Below, one piece after another: positions 63,857-64,000 of a stretch of 64,000 nucleotides of DNA; positions within the stretch are counted from its first letter, which is position 1, and every line of letters begins with the position of its first letter. This stretch comes from Mansonella perstans (taxonomy: Eukaryota; Nematoda; Chromadorea; Rhabditida; Onchocercidae). Below the pieces are notes generated by a model. That model was not told the DNA's origin. It searched no databases and was given only the letters and a program-made list of their open reading frames with translations. The stretch covers positions 682,001 to 746,000 of the forward strand of contig JBAMDO010000580.1 in NCBI GenBank assembly GCA_037074765.1. The letters are read 5' to 3'. The translations under genes and the position numbers were made by a program.

Positions 63857-64000
63857 TTCATCCTTTACGAAAGAGAACAACTATTACAACTCCTGAATTA
63901 GTAAGAATCCTGAAAATATACCTGAATCCTCTCCCTCCCCTCATCATATGATAGTTTCACGTGCAGACATGATTCCAATGATGTCACCTATTCTAAGAGT
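63857..64000 (-). other. Possible upstream coding fragment at the window edge
   Basis: On the minus strand, sequence at about 63998-63922 reads openly as GESCLHVKLSYDEGRERIQ-like codons up to a GTATAT donor-like site. It could be a 5' exon of parkin beyond the chosen ATG, or the end of another gene. The window edge prevents a decision. The pairing of this donor with an acceptor before the parkin Ubl exon is not obvious. Confidence 0.2.

Overview
The window is nuclear DNA of a nematode, most likely a filarial (Onchocercidae) worm. The base composition is about two-thirds A+T. Genes are split by many 100-400 bp introns ending in TTTCAG or TTTTAG, and the best protein matches I recall are Caenorhabditis-type orthologues. 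A near-complete EMB-9-like type IV collagen and several TTTCAG sites just ahead of start codons (candidate spliced-leader acceptors) fit this. There are no bacterial genes, rRNA, CRISPR arrays or intact transposons. I assembled the gene models by hand from reading frames and splice signals. All complete models close in frame.

Layout. 3.5-14.1 kb (-): a 24-exon AMPA/kainate-type ionotropic glutamate receptor of the GLR-1/GLR-2 class. 16.7-21.7 kb: mitochondrial ribosomal protein L45 (+), DSS1/SEM1 (+) and mitochondrial ribosomal protein L18 (-), the last convergent. 23.3-28.5 kb (-): a 14-exon R3H-domain protein of the R3HDM/ARPP21/Encore family. 30.8-36.5 kb (-): two respiratory complex III genes in tandem, core protein 1 (ucr-1) followed by the Rieske protein (isp-1), spaced like an operon. 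40.6-42.4 kb (+): a small heat-shock protein. 42.8-45.4 kb: two candidate small secreted proteins, one of which looks like an amidated peptide-hormone precursor. 45.7-54.3 kb (+): collagen alpha-1(IV), 22 exons, 1762 residues. 55.7-60.7 kb: ribosomal protein L9 (-) and pescadillo (+), divergent from a shared 0.7 kb promoter region. 61.5-63.9 kb (-): parkin.

Themes. Five genes serve mitochondria (mrpl-45, mrpl-18, ucr-1, isp-1, parkin), and the two complex III subunits are side by side. The rpl-9/pescadillo pair joins a large-subunit ribosomal protein to a large-subunit assembly factor. Four or five of about 106 modelled introns appear to need GC rather than GT at the 5' splice site. One pescadillo intron has no canonical boundary.

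Most likely to be new: (1) the two-exon secreted precursor at 44.8-45.4 kb, with a signal peptide, a KR site, a 30-residue helix-like peptide and a GKR amidation/cleavage site; (2) the complex III gene pair; (3) a parkin whose IBR-RING2 linker is too short to hold the autoinhibitory REP helix; (4) the cluster of GC-AG introns.
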